Positions 1 through 11,402 of a stretch of DNA of 64,000 nucleotides are shown here, piece by piece (positions within the stretch are counted from its first letter, which is position 1; each line of letters opens with the position of its first letter). The notes under the pieces are model-generated. The model was given only the letters and a program-made list of their open reading frames with translations, was not told where the DNA came from and ran no database searches. A program made the position numbers and the translations under genes. This stretch comes from Rheum nobile (Eukaryota > Streptophyta > Magnoliopsida > Caryophyllales > Polygonaceae). The stretch covers positions 1,798,001 through 1,862,000 of the forward strand of contig WOAB01000226.1 of the NCBI GenBank assembly GCA_027886185.1, read 5' to 3'.

Positions 1-340
1 TCTCTCTCCTCTAACAACATCCCTAATTATCTTTTGTTAATTGAAAAATCGAGTAACTGTCTTATTAGAGAAGATATGGTGATTACACTCATATCATATC
101 AGCTATAAGAGTATAAGACCCAATCATCCATTCGTCGATCACCCTCTATCCAACGTCCCAGGTTCATCCCTCTGTTTTACCACAACTCCCGTTTTACTAG
201 AACCTTCCTCTGACAAGTAAATCCGAGAAAGGATTATGTTTTAACAATTATACTATGCAATAATTGAACAATGGAGCATAAGAGCGGACCAAATTATCTC
301 CATGAATTTGATTGATTTATTCATAATCTGTCTTAAAGTT
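1..340. other. AT-rich intergenic DNA, no gene seen
   Basis: No coding, RNA or repeat signature was recognised here. The stretch ends at the 18-bp target-site duplication of the neighbouring LINE (ggagatcatgtaataatt, 341-358). Confidence 0.6.
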
Positions 341-393
341 GGAGATCATGTAATAATTTTATATATATATATATAGGCAAAAAGAGAGTACCC

Positions 394-1335
394 TTACAAA
401 CCAGAAGGCATACCCAAATCATCACAACGGATGATTTTTACAAAAGTTTTACAAGATGAAGAAATACTAGAGCTTGAATCTAGATATCGAATCCGAGATC
501 GTTGTAGCTGTGTGTAATCATTTTGAGACAGCTGGTAGTCCAAAATAGCGTTCTGTAGGATAGTAGGGGAGATGTTCGAATTTGCCAGGAAGTCAGCGGC
601 TTTATTGGATTCTCGGTAACAATGGTGAACCTGAAAATAATCCAAACCATATAACAATGTGCGAATGTCTTGGATTATGGTTGAAATTTCCCAGGGGCTT
701 TTCCAAATTCCGCGAATAGAATTAATGACAGATAGATTTTCTCCTTCAAGAACTATCCGCCTAAAACCTTGCGAAGTAGCCCTACGAAAGCATTCAAGAG
801 CGGCAAGCGCTTCAGCTTTAATAGGTGAGGAGCAGAGGATCTTCTTATGGTCTAAAAAGACCACCTCACCAGAGTGATTTCTGAAAACAAATCCGATATG
901 TGTAGAACCGTTTCTTTTAACGGATGCATCAAAATTTAATTTTATGCAGTTAGGAGGAGGTTTTCTCCATCGGCAAAAAGAATTGGAGCGTTTCCTATTA
1001 TTGACAGTCGAGTGATGATGATGTGACAAGCTGGAAAGCGAGTCTTTATAGGAGATGTATGCACGATTAACAGTTTGCTGAATTTGAATAGGAGCTTTAT
1101 GAAAAATTGTAGCATTTCGATCTTTCCAGAGTTGCCACCAAAGGAAAATTATAGGTATAATATCTCGGTTTGTGGAGTGGAAGAACTCCATATTAGTATA
1201 GAAATCATCAACGATACTAAAATTAAAAGTAAGGCCGATAAGGTTTTGAAGTAGTTGAACAGACGTCGAAGTGAACGTACATCTAAAAAACAGATGGTTA
1301 GAGTCCTCTATAGGAAAATTACAGAGGACACAATG
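394..1335 (-). pseudogene. LINE ORF2 C-terminus: zinc-binding region and RNase H
   Basis: This is the downstream half of the split LINE reading frame. It opens with a Cys/His cluster typical of the plant LINE zf-RVT domain (HCVLCNF...DSNHLFFRC). A linker follows, then a plant LINE-type RNase H domain starting at WRKPPPNCIKLNFDAS, with the acidic residues of the fold visible (NFDAS, KAEALAALE, LEGENL) and a RESNKAADFLA C-terminal helix. The frame is open to a stop at 394-396. The open frame recorded across the LTR boundary starts inside the LTR (to 1371), so that start is not genuine. The family is clear; the product is almost certainly not made because the upstream domains are missing. Confidence 0.88.
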
Positions 1336-2459
1336 TGAAATACCCCAAAGGTTATAAAAAAAAAAGGGCAAAGTGGTAAATAAGATTTTTGGGATTTTAT
1401 TTAAATCAGAAAAAGAAAAATTTGGAGGATAAAATCAGATTTGGGGTTTGATAAAATCTGGAAAGGGGAAGAGGTCGGTTTTGGGGAGCATTACCTTCTC
1501 CTTCGTGAAGTACTTCACCGGGGACTCCTTTCCTCCTACCTCTCGTTTGCAGCTACTCGGAATCTCGGCTAAAGAAGACGACCCAGCTGCGGTGTGAGCC
1601 ACTGGTGCGTGTTGCTGCTGAAGGCCGAGCCGTGGCTACTGCAGATCCACCGTGTTGCTGCTGTTCACGGAGCTGCTGCTCATCGTTGGCGCCGCAGGTT
1701 GCTGCTGCTCCGATCTATCGCTGCTGAGCCATCTCCCTCCGTCTGAGCCGCTGCTGAACTGGGGTCGCCGGAGCTACTGTTACCACGCTCTATCGGTTGC
1801 TGCTGCTGTGTGTTCCGGCGAAGCGAAGCCCGGCGTCGGAAGTAAGGTCGCCGACAAGGTGAGTTGAGGACTGTGGAAATTTTGCTGAATATATATATAT
1901 GGGGGTGACCCAGTTGTTGTTGTTGTTCTGCGTAGGCATAATTGCTGAATTCGAGATTTGATTTTTGGAGCTTGGGTAATTATTTGGGTGGTTTGGTGAA
2001 TTTTGGTGAGTTGAATGTGGGGGTTTTGGACTGAAATTGTTGGATTGGGCAGTGTATGATTTGAAAGTAATTTGGGTTTGGGGTTGAATTTGGGTATGAT
2101 TTCCCTTGATAAATTAAGGGTTTGATTTTAGGGTTTGAATTGGGGTTTTGATTGGTTGTGGATTGGATGAGTAATTAACGCCAGGGATTTGATCGGATTG
2201 ATTTCGCAGATTCGTTCGGATTGGTTGGAGGTCTCTGAGGTCGTTGCGGTTCGACTTGAGGCAAGAGGATCCTTGCTAACTTATATATTTTTATAAATTG
2301 ATTTATGCTTAATTTATTTCATAATTAAGTTTACCGTTGCTTGGTTGAATATGGGTATGTGTGCGTGATAGTAATTGTCTGGTATCGTGATTGATTAAAT
2401 GTGGACGTGGTAGTCAATTGTGACTAAATATGATTGATTGTTGTAAATAGTGTTGTTGG

Positions 2460-2690
2460 ATTAAATGGGTGTGTGTGTTGAATGTGCGTGTGTATGTTGG
2501 ATTGAATGGGTGTGTGTGTTGAATGTGTGCGTGTGTGTGTTGGATTGAATGTGTGTGTGTGTGGGGGGGGGGGGGGGATCGTGTGTGTGTGTTGGATTGA
2601 ATGTGTGTGTGTGTGTTGGATCGTGTGTGTGTGTTGGATTGAATGTGTGTATGTGTGTGTTGGATTGTGTGTGTGTATGTGAAAATGTGT
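2460..2690. repeat. Interrupted (GT)n microsatellite with G-tract
   Basis: GT/TG runs are interrupted by ATTGAATG and TTGGAT blocks, with a run of about 15 G near 2564-2578. It lies inside the solo LTR. The apparent His-Thr-rich frames on the minus strand here are artefacts of this repeat. Confidence 0.9.
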
Positions 2691-2785
2691 TAATAGTGGT
2701 CGTGTGTAATAATTGATTGGTTGTCGGTGTGGTGGTTGGATTGTTGTTGATTGGAGGTCGATGGGCCAAGGGTTGGAATGGATTT

Positions 2786-3064
2786 CACCCAACCGCGCAG
2801 GGTATACAAGGTATATGCCTACGTCGTTAAGGGCCAAGGATTTGAAAGGGATTTCACCAAACCGCGTAGGGTATACAAGGTATACGCCTACGTCGTTAAG
2901 GGCCGAAGGTAGGAATGGATTCCACCAAACCGCGTAGGGTTTACGCCTACGTCATTAAGGGCCAAGGGTTGAAATGGAATTGGAGGTCGAATGGCCAGGT
3001 GATGATATACTCACCAAACCGCGCAGGGTATACAAGGTATACGCCTACGTCGTTAAGGGCCAAG
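2786..3064 (+). repeat. Four-copy LTR-internal module (ACCAAACCGCGYAGGG...)
   Basis: Four imperfect copies start near 2786, 2855, 2923 and 3012. Each reads CACCAAACCGCGYAGGGT, then (in most copies) a tatacaaggtatac block, then CCTACGTCGTTAAGGGCC. The Tekay-like LTRs at 15560-17243 and 22185-23884 hold two copies of the equivalent module (CTCACCAAACCTCGTAGGG), so copy number has expanded in the solo LTR. Confidence 0.8.
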
Positions 3065-4492
3065 GGTTGGAATGGATTGGAGGTTGAATTGGAGATTGGT
3101 TTGGAGCTGTGTTTGAGTTGTTTGTGTTTGATGAGTTGAGTTACTTGGTTGAATTGGTCGGATTGTGTGACTGTTATTTGTACCTTATTTGGTTGAATTG
3201 GTCGGATTATGTGACTGTTATGTGTACCTTATTGGTTGTGTGTTGAATAGTGAGGGTATACTTGATTATTGATTGTGTGTATATTGGTTGTATGTTGAAT
3301 AGTGGTTGTGATTGTGAATTTCGTGTGTTATAGTGATTGATTGTAACTGGTCAAGGTTGTGAATTTCTGTTGGTATGGTTATTGTTGGTAGCTGGTGGAT
3401 TATGAATGTTGGTTGTGTTGTTTGAGTGTATAGATTGGTTTCCATCTTGAGGGTGTGGGCCAATACGAGTTGAGTTTGAAGGTATGAGTTGCAGTCGTGG
3501 TTGACGAATCGGCGGCACCAGAAGGGTGGCTGGCCTGGATCGTTATTTTGGTTGATTGTATTATGTAAGGATTGTATCGTTGATGCTTATGTGTTTGTTG
3601 TTGTGAAGGTTAATTGAATTTGTTGTGTAGTGCAGTAGTGAGTTCAGTCTAATTGATTAGCTGTGGTTGTAAGTCAGTCGTAAGATGTGTATGTGCATAG
3701 AGTTGCTGTTTGAGGTATTAGTAATGGAGAGGAAGTTGGATAGGATCGTTCTTTTCATTTATGCTTGTGATGAGTTTGAGGTTGGATGGAAGAGGTTAGT
3801 ATCGTGTAGAATTGGATAAGAATGGGTAATTGATCGGTTGTGATAGTGTGTGTTTATGTTTGCGTTTTGACGTATGGTTGGTTAATTGGTTGGTGTGATG
3901 ATAGTCAAGTGTATTTATGATATATAAGTATATATATATATGATGATCGGTTGTTGTTTGGTATTGTTACTTGCCGTGATAATTCTATGGTTTTGAAACT
4001 GTTTTGGCTCGGCTAGTCTTGCCATAGTCTTTCGTAAGACTGACCAGCTTCGGTTTACGTGCCGTGGTTGGCTGGGGTATCGGGTCCCCCAGTCAATCAG
4101 AGTTTGCAGATTTAGCGCCAGCAAGGAGGATTCTGATCACCGTCGGTTTTGGAGTCGAGAACTCTACTCTTTTGGTTTGGACTTGACTTGTTGCACGTGT
4201 CGTTTTGGTTTCGGACTTTGAATGGGTTGTATTTGTTGTATTGGTTTTGGGTTTTTGGTTGTTGGTTTTTGGTTTGTAAATGGTTGTATTTCAGTATGTT
4301 AAGTTGTTGGTGGTTTCAAACTCTGGACAGGTTTTCCGCTGTGCTGCTTTTGATATTATATATATGGGTTATGTTTTGCATTTCTTTCTTTTCACCCGCC
4401 TTATAATCCTTCCGGATTATGGCACTGTAGCACCACTGGCCTGGGGGTGTTACACAATGAGATGGAACCCTTGAGTAGTACCTATTAAGACG

Positions 4493-4964
4493 CTATGTTG
4501 TGGGTAAGGAATCAAAGAAGCATTTCCATAAGAATTTTTTTATTTTTGGTGGAATTTCCAATTTCCAGAACCAAGTGGGAAAACATGGGGACGTAGGGGT
4601 ACGAGTAAGTATAGAACGAGCACTCTTAACTGTGAAAGTACCATCAGATGACAGGAACCAAATAAGTATGTCTGATGTGTAAGTCGTGGGTATAAAAATA
4701 CCCAAAACTTTAGGGATAATTTGAGGCGGAAGGACCTGCTGAAGAGCTCCCAGATTCCATTTCTTGTTCGGAGTTATAAATTGAGAAACAGTGGACCCAC
4801 GGTCATGGTCTCCTGCGTACTCAAAGTTTGGAATTCAATGGTCTTCCCAGAACTTAATCTGAGTACCATCGCCAAGTTGCCAGAAAAGTCCCTTGCGGAA
4901 TTGTCGTCGTAGTTGCAAAAGCCTGGAAAATTGCCAGGAATCTAAAGGTTTCTTTTTGTAGGAA
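4493..4964 (-). pseudogene. LINE ORF2 segment upstream of the solo LTR
   Basis: This is the upstream half of the split LINE frame. It reads DILIWFLSSDGTFTVKSA followed by WKLEIPPKIKKFLWKCFFDSLPT, the typical approach to the plant LINE zinc-binding region, and continues after the LTR with the CVLC cluster at 1335. One stop (TAG, 4493-4495) sits where the paralogue at 28.7 kb has a glutamate codon. The truncated 5' end of the element is at about 4964, next to the TSD. Confidence 0.8.
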
Positions 4965-4982
4965 GGAGATCATGTAATAATT

Positions 4983-5212
4983 GACCGTACATTCTGATTT
5001 TTGGTGACTTGATATTCATTTTTTCAACTTTATGTTTTACTTGCACTGGCGCACTACCAGACCCAATAAGAACACTGGGCAGAGTTAGTTGCTGTAAAGA
5101 ATCGTATATTGACACTATTGTGTAAAAATGATATCTAAAGAATACATTCTCCGGTAAAAAAATATGTATTATTTTAGTTTTTAATTTTTATTAAGAAATA
5201 ATTATTATTTTA
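4983..5212. other. AT-rich spacer
   Basis: Spacer between the LINE target-site duplication and the fold-back element. Nothing recognisable. Confidence 0.5.
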
Positions 5213-6797
5213 AGGGTAAGTGTCATGTGAGAATATATAATAGGATGAGAAATAAAAATAAATCCTAATATTTGAATGACAAATAAATCAAAGGCTATGA
5301 TTACACTTTCATTAAGAGGTCATGTGCATGACACATGACCTGATTTTTAAGAGTTTGACTGGTCAACATGACTGGTCAAACCAGTCCGGCGGTCAACGCT
5401 GGAGAGCTCCGGCGTTGACCGGCCCAAGTTTTTTTTTCGCCCGTTTTTTTTTCAGGCACAATTTTTGGCTTGCGACGGCATGTGCATAGATTTTGGCTTG
5501 TATGTGCATCGATATTGACTTGTATGTGCATTGATATTGCACAAAATCTGTATAGGATTTTTGACTATGTGTGAATTTGTGTATGTGGAAACCCATGCAC
5601 TTCTCATCATGTGCATATGTTTTGGCTTGTGTATGCATAGACTTTGACCTATATGTGCATCCAAATTCTACTTGTGTGCATTATTTTCTTGGGTTGAAAT
5701 GTGCATGAATTTTGGCTTGTATGTGCATATCTTTTGAAGTGCATAGGGTTTTGACTATATGTGTGACTTTGTGTATGTGGAAACTCATACACATACATAC
5801 AAAAATTTATGCATTTCACAGAATGTGCATAGGTTTTGGCTTGTGTGTGCATAAATTTTGACCTGTATGTGTATCTAAATTCTACTTATTTGCGTTGTTT
5901 TCTTGGGTTGAAATGTGTATGAGTTTTGGCTTGTATGTGCATATCTTTTGAAGTACATGTCTTTTTTGGCTCTTATGTGCATACCCTTTGAAGTGCATGT
6001 CTTTTTGCTTGTATGTGCATGTAAGTTGAACAAGGCGTGCATAGGGTTTGACTATATGTGTGACTTTTTATAAGTGGAAACTTATGCACATACATGTAAA
6101 ATCTTATACACTTTTCAGAATGTGCATAGGTTTTGGCTTATATGTCCATACCCTTTGAAACACATGTCTTTTTGCTTGAATGTGCACATGCCAAAACTTA
6201 TGCACATACAGTGTACAACTCGTGTACATTTTCTCTAGAAAATAATGCACATTTTGTACAATGTTTAAATACACATACAAGCCAAAATATATACACATGC
6301 CCATCTTAAGAAAAAAAATAGTTTTGAAAACAAATTGAATGGAAAAAAAATGGTCGGACAACTCCTTATAAAATTTTAATGCACATACAAGTCAAAATTA
6401 ATGCACACACAAGCCAAAAATGGTGCACATGCCAACGCAAGCAAAAAGTGGCCCCAAAAAAAATTAGGCCGAAAAAAAAAACTTTGGTCGGACAACGCCG
6501 AATAAAATTTTGATACACATATAGGTCAATATGTGTATCACATGCCATCTTAAGCCAAAATGTATGCACACACAAGCCAAAATGTATGCACATGCCATCT
6601 TAAGCCAAAAATTAGACCCGAAAAAAAACTTTGACCGGCCAACGCCGGCGGGTGACTGGTTTGACCGGTTACTTATCCACTTAAGTGGTCATGTGCATGT
6701 CACATGACCACTTAAATGATGGTCTAATCCTAGCCTTTGGATTTTTAAATCCAAAGGCTAAGATGTATTGTTATTTCTCACCCTAATGTTCATTCTC
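5213..6797. mobile_element. Fold-back (long-TIR) element with reiterated TGTGCAT words
   Basis: The two ends are imperfect inverted repeats of about 200 bp. The left reads roughly GAGAATATATAATAGG, AGAGGTCATGTGCATG, then GGTCAACG...GAGCTCCGG; the right reads the same order in reverse complement (AAGTGGTCATGTG, GGTCAAACCAGTC, GCCGGCGTTGGCC). Between them lies a degenerate repeat built on TTTTGGCTTGTATGTGCAT in the left half and on its reverse complement (ATGCACATACAAGCCAAAA) in the right half, so the whole unit is a giant palindrome. No transposase frame is present. I could not find a target-site duplication, so the outer limits are approximate. A non-autonomous MULE-like or fold-back DNA transposon is the best guess. 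Confidence 0.7.
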
Positions 6798-6840
6798 ACC
6801 GGATCCGTACTTATTTTAAAAGCAGATATAGATTTATTAG

Positions 6841-7270
6841 TAGACCTGTACAAATGCGGGCCCGGGCCGGGCCTGAGCCAAAATTTGAGCCCGTTTTTGC
6901 GGGCCCGGGCCGGGCTGAGCCCGTTTGTTGGGCCCAACATGCTAATCGTGCCCGCCCGGAAGAGCGGGCCGGCCCGCATGTCATATAACCTATTTTAAAA
7001 TTATTTTTTACTATATTTTTTTTTATTTTTTGGTATTTAACGGGTCGGGCTGGCCCGTTAAATTATTTGTTTAATGTATTTTATAGGCTATATTTATTTT
7101 TTTAATATATTTTTATATAATTAAAATTTTATACGGGCCGAGCGGCCCTTACGGGCTTGACCCTATTACCGGGCCCGAACGGGCCGGGCCAATCGGCCCG
7201 TTCGGGCCGGAATCCTTATCTGGGCCCGTAATTCCTGACGGGCGGACCGGCCCGCGTTTGCACAGGTCTA
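6841..7270. mobile_element. hAT-superfamily MITE, 430 bp
   Basis: A perfect 8-bp direct repeat, tttattag, flanks the element at 6833-6840 and 7271-7278. The termini are inverted repeats TAGACCTGTACAAATGCGGG and its near complement (CCCGCGTTTGCACAGGTCTA). The subterminal parts are crowded with GGGCCC/GGCCCG words in both orientations, a usual arrangement for hAT transposase-binding sites. The core is AT-rich and non-coding, so it depends on a transposase elsewhere. Confidence 0.92.
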
Positions 7271-7420
7271 TTTATTAGTAAGTTACGATGTATATTATTG
7301 GAAGTTGTACATTTTGATACAGAGTATAATCTATATAAATTTTTTTATTCATTGATTTAAAATGAGGTCAGAAGTATTAATTATAAATAAGAAAAAATAT
7401 GTAGTACTTTAGGTTAATAA

Positions 7421-8165
7421 CTAGTGTAATTCTCGTGCCAAGCACGGGTTTTTACATCATATATCTTGAATTAAAAATATTAATAATTATTAAAATCAAT
7501 CTATATATTAAAAAATAGATTTAGATAATATTGATATTAAAGTCAATTTTGGTTCAATAATTTCGTATCTTAATCATCCACATAATTAGGAAATTTTGGA
7601 TTTGTATATAATTAAGAAATATTGGATTTGTATATAATTAGAAAATTTTGGATTTGTATATAATTAGAAATTTTTGGATCTGTAATCTTTGTGATTAACT
7701 TGTAATCTTTGTGCTTGATTTGTATTTAAATTAGAAAAAAATGAGTGATAAATTTAGGATAATAATCTTTGATTTATAATTAGACTTATTTTAAAAAATT
7801 AAAAAAAATAGAAAATGAAATGTGATGGTTTTAATGAGGGAGTGCCATGTGGCATAATTAGGTTCTAGTTTAGTAGATATATAGTAGATTATGAAATTTT
7901 GGATTTGTATATGATCAGAAAATTTTGGATTTGTATATAATTAAGAAATTTTGGATTTGTAATCTTTGTGCTTGATTTGTATTTAAATTAGGAAAAAATG
8001 AGTAATAGGTTTAGGATAATAATATTTTATTTAAATTTAGATTTATTTTAAAAAAAAACAGAAAATGACATGTGGCGGTTTTAATGAGGGAACGTCATGT
8101 GGCGATTTTAAGGAGGGTGTGTCATGTGGCATAATTAGGTTCTAGTTTAGTAAATATATAGTAGA
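7421..8165 (-). mobile_element. Small non-autonomous Helitron
   Basis: Read on the minus strand, the 3' end is a hairpin CCCGTGC-TTG-GCACGAG followed shortly by CTAG (7421-7424), the plant Helitron terminus. The 5' end TCTACTATATATCTACTAAA lies at 7888, preceded by A, so the target would be A|T. A second, slightly different copy of the same 5' end (TCTACTATATATTTACTAAA) ends at 8165, and the interior block ATTTTGGATTTGTATATAATTAG is repeated several times. This looks like an element with a duplicated 5' part or two tandem copies sharing one 3' end. No coding sequence. Confidence 0.72.
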
Positions 8166-8503
8166 TTATGAATTTTTGGATTTGTATATAATTAGAAAAT
8201 TTTGGATTTGTATATACTTAAAAAAAATTGGATTTGTAATCTTTGTGATTAACTTGTAATCTTTGTGCTTGATTTGTATTTAAATTATGAAAAAATGATT
8301 GATAGGTTTAGGATAATAATCTTTAATTTATAACCATCACCGGACTCCGAGTTTCGCATCTCTTGTCAGAGATAATTAAGAGAATAAAATTTTATACACT
8401 ATTTTATACTGGTACGCTAAGCATATAATGACAATATCACGTGTTATATTTAGATAATCACATATATTGTGCTTAACTCCTATCTATCTATATTCTATTC
8501 TAT
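8166..8503. other. AT-rich spacer between Helitrons
   Basis: It starts with more of the GATTTGTATATAATTAG repeat seen in the preceding Helitron, then unrelated AT-rich DNA. No gene seen. Confidence 0.5.
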
Positions 8504-8574
8504 TCTATATAATACTATTAAAGTCGTAATTATCTCTGCTACATGTCGTTCATTTAAGTATGTCACATAATCAA

Positions 8575-9342
8575 ATAATTACATACATTTGCCTATTCAC
8601 CCTTATTCATTTACATATTTTTTTAATCTTTTATGTATATAAATTTCCTAATTTACCACCCCAAAATATTTTCCATTATACATGATTATATTTTACTTTT
8701 TCTTACACATATTCCAACTTCAAATTATGTTAATTTTCTTAATTGTTCCACGAATTAATATTATTTTTACCTATAGAGTATTTTTATTATAAAGAATATG
8801 AAATATATTACTTTCCTTTTACTAATTCTATGTGTCACATACTTAATTAGTGGTCATACTATAATATGTATATGGATATGTATATAGAATATAGATGGTC
8901 CAACGACGTAATTAAAGTAGCAATACAATGCATACTGTCAAACTATTTAATTTGGAGTCATTAAATAATTTTGTACATTTATCTATTCACCCTTATTCTA
9001 TTTATAATTTATTTTATCTTTTATTTATATAAATTCCTAATTTACCACCCCAAATTTTCCATTATACATAATTATTTATTAGTTTTTCTTACACATATTC
9101 CAACTTCAAATTATTTTAATTTCCTTAATTGTTCCACGAATTAATATTCTTTTTACCTATAGAGTATTTTCATTATAAAGAATATAAAATATATTACTTT
9201 CATTTTACTAATTCTATATGTCACATACTTAATTAGTGTCCATACCATAATACGTATATAGATATGTATATAGAATATTGATGGTCCAACAACGTAATTA
9301 AAGTAGCAATACCATGCATACTGTCAAACTATATAATTTGGA
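8575..9342 (+). repeat. Tandem duplication with 390-bp period
   Basis: The block beginning near 8575 (..ctattcacccttattc..) recurs near 8965 with the same order of landmarks to about 9342: ttccattatacat, gttccacgaattaatat, cctatagagtattt, gatggtccaac, gcatactgtcaaacta. The copies are very similar with scattered substitutions. It lies in the 5' non-coding part of the Helitron. Confidence 0.85.
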
Positions 9343-10278
9343 TCTACGTATTAAACTAGTTAGATCATGCTTGCTATTTTTTTAATCGAAATTAATTTAT
9401 TATATGTATATAGATACCAAATCCAATTAGTATATAGTTACCAAAAACTATTTTAATATATCCTTAATATATAGATTAATGTTACATATAAGGGAAAAGG
9501 TATATTGTAAACTTATTAATATGTATTTACCTTAATTTTTTATCCTGTGTATATTTAATTATAATATGGATGTGGATTTTGCTTTATATAGATGTACATA
9601 TATGTACATCTCTTCCAAATTGATATAGTGTTAAAGTAATACATATATGGTTATTTTTTACCATGCTTAATTATTACAATTTATTGATATATGAGTTAAA
9701 TTAAGTAGTTTGACCTATATTTTGACCTAGCTTACATTTTCACTCATATGCAAAAGAATATCAAACATTGCTACAACTTAGAGAAGGAAGACTTACATGT
9801 CTATTCGTATCTTCAATCTTCCGGGAACAATTGATCTACAATGTTATGTATCTATGTCATACAAAGGCTTATTGTATTCGAATCAATTGCTAGAGTTCAT
9901 TTCGATATAATTGTTAGGGCTAAGTGCAAGTGATTAATTAGTTTAGTTAACAAGGTCATCTCCTTGGAAAAAGCCAAATTTAGCAGTAAGCATATTCTAC
10001 AATTCGTTTTCTTTTCGTAGTGTTACATGCTAAGTCTTTGTGACACATACTCTAAAGCTTTCGTAGTGTTAGATGCTAAGTCATTTGAATGCAAATCAAC
10101 AGTTTGATTTAAGTCATATATAACCTTCGTCAAGTTATATGTTATTGTTTATTTCGTGGGCATTTGATGCAAAATTAAGTAGTACGATATCATTAGTTCA
10201 TTTTGAGAAGAGAAAGAAGAGAATTCTTTTCTCACATATTTTCTTATATGTAAATTAATAAAACCATACATTTCAGGA

Positions 10279-11400
10279 TGTCTGAACACAATAATTTTGC
10301 CCGTACTAATGGAGTTCGATCATCTACACAAAATGGACAAGGTATAAGCTCATTTCATAAGCTACATGTTTTACACTATAATTTATTTGCTGACAAATTA
10401 TATATATTACATATCTTAAACCATTTCTCCTTTTTTTATAAGGATTAACTCAATCACCCTACGGATCACGTTCTAATAGTATAATATCGTTCAGAGACAT
10501 TTCCAACGCGATTCAGGGTTCCTCTCACGGTGAAGTTCATCGTTCCAATTGTGATAATGCATGTAGAGAAAAGCGAAGAAGGACGACACAACAAAACACA
10601 AGTATTTTTTTTACCAACACAACATAGTGCTTATGTATTAGATATTTCCAATTTAAATAAATATTTTTCTGTGAATGATAAATAGATGTTGCCAAGCAAC
10701 CATATGTTTTAGTTTTTTATCAAAGATCAACTTTTACAAGCATATATAATAGTAAGTATATTATGTACTATTATATTATGTTCAAACATATATTGCCATA
10801 TATATTAATCTGTTTGCCACTTCATTTACAATTGTCATGTTTGCACGAGGAGGATCATTTTGTGTCGATGATTAATAATAATGGTACACGCATATATATA
10901 AAAAATTCACTTTAATGTACATATCAACTACGTACTAATACATTATTATCTTATTCTTAGATCATTGGGATATTGGTGATCCTACAAGTGTTTGTAAATT
11001 TTGTGGTGCTATGATGTGGTATGAAGAAAGATCTCTCAAAAGCATGGAAAGTTTAAATTTTACTTTTTCAATGTGTTGCAAGAAAGGAAAAGTTGAGTTG
11101 CCCCTTCTAAAAGAGCCTCCTCCGTTGCTTACTCATCTGCTATCAAATCTGGGCGAAAACAACAAAAACTATATCGAACATATTTGTGGATATAACATGA
11201 TGTTTTCCCTTACTTCATTGGGAGGAAAGATCAGAAATATCAAGACATAAAGAGAGCCGTTTGTTTTTAGACTACATGGACATAATTGTCATTTGATAGG
11301 AAGTTTGCTGCCACCTGAGGGTGTTCCTCCGAAGTTCTGTCAACTTTATATATACGATACAGAGAATGAAGAGCTTTAACAGACTCCGTGCACTAAAGTA
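10279..11400 (+). pseudogene. Helitron Rep/helicase, N-terminal fragment
   Basis: Candidate exons: 10279-10340 (starts MSEHNNFARTNG), about 10442-10600 (GLTQSPYGSRSNS...KRRRTTQQNT) and 10961-11250. The last is diagnostic for plant Helitron proteins: a C-x2-C motif CKFCGAMMWYEER, then FSMCCKKGKVELPLL and YNMMFSLTSLGGKI. After a stop at 11248-11250 the same frame continues with REPFVFRLHGHN...GSLLPPEGVPPKF and YIYDTENEEL, also typical. The Rep endonuclease motifs and the SF1 helicase do not follow; the next recognisable sequence is the RPA-like gene. It cannot encode a working Helitron protein. Confidence 0.8.
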
Positions 11401-11402
11401 AT

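Larger units (their letters stand above)
1336..4454 (+). mobile_element. Solo LTR, gypsy (Tekay-like), 3.1 kb
   Basis: The sequence starts TGAAATACCCC and ends GGGGGTGTTACA, the same termini as the LTRs of the full element at 15560-23884. A perfect 5-bp TSD, caatg, lies at 1331-1335 and 4455-4459. Central blocks match that element's LTR, including the part around the GGTTCGACTTGAGGCAAG motif and the AAGGAGGATYYTGATCACCG part near the 3' side. No PBS, gag or pol lies inside, so it is a solo LTR left by recombination between two LTRs. At 3119 bp it is almost twice the 1.7 kb of its relative; a (TG)n tract and several copies of a 50-70-bp module account for part of the difference. Confidence 0.9.
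359..4964 (-). mobile_element. 5'-truncated L1-type LINE, interrupted by a solo LTR
   Basis: The insertion is bounded by a perfect 18-bp direct repeat, ggagatcatgtaataatt, at 341-358 and 4965-4982. This length and the absence of terminal repeats are typical of target-primed reverse transcription. The element lies on the minus strand: its 3' end is at the low-coordinate side, where the coding part is followed by a (TA)n tail near 360-375. Without the inserted LTR about 1.5 kb remains, covering only the C-terminal part of ORF2 (zinc-binding region and RNase H). The endonuclease and RT domains are absent, so this is a dead 5'-truncated copy. The solo LTR at 1336-4454 inserted later and carries its own TSD. 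Confidence 0.9.

Noticed and set aside
2424..2837. Minus-strand open frames rich in His-Thr (HTHTHT)
   Set aside because: They are translations of the (GT)n tract inside the solo LTR, with no other sign of coding.
5390..6600. Regularly repeated words that might suggest a CRISPR-like array
   Set aside because: Repeats are degenerate, spacing is irregular, the orientation flips at the centre, and the host is a plant.
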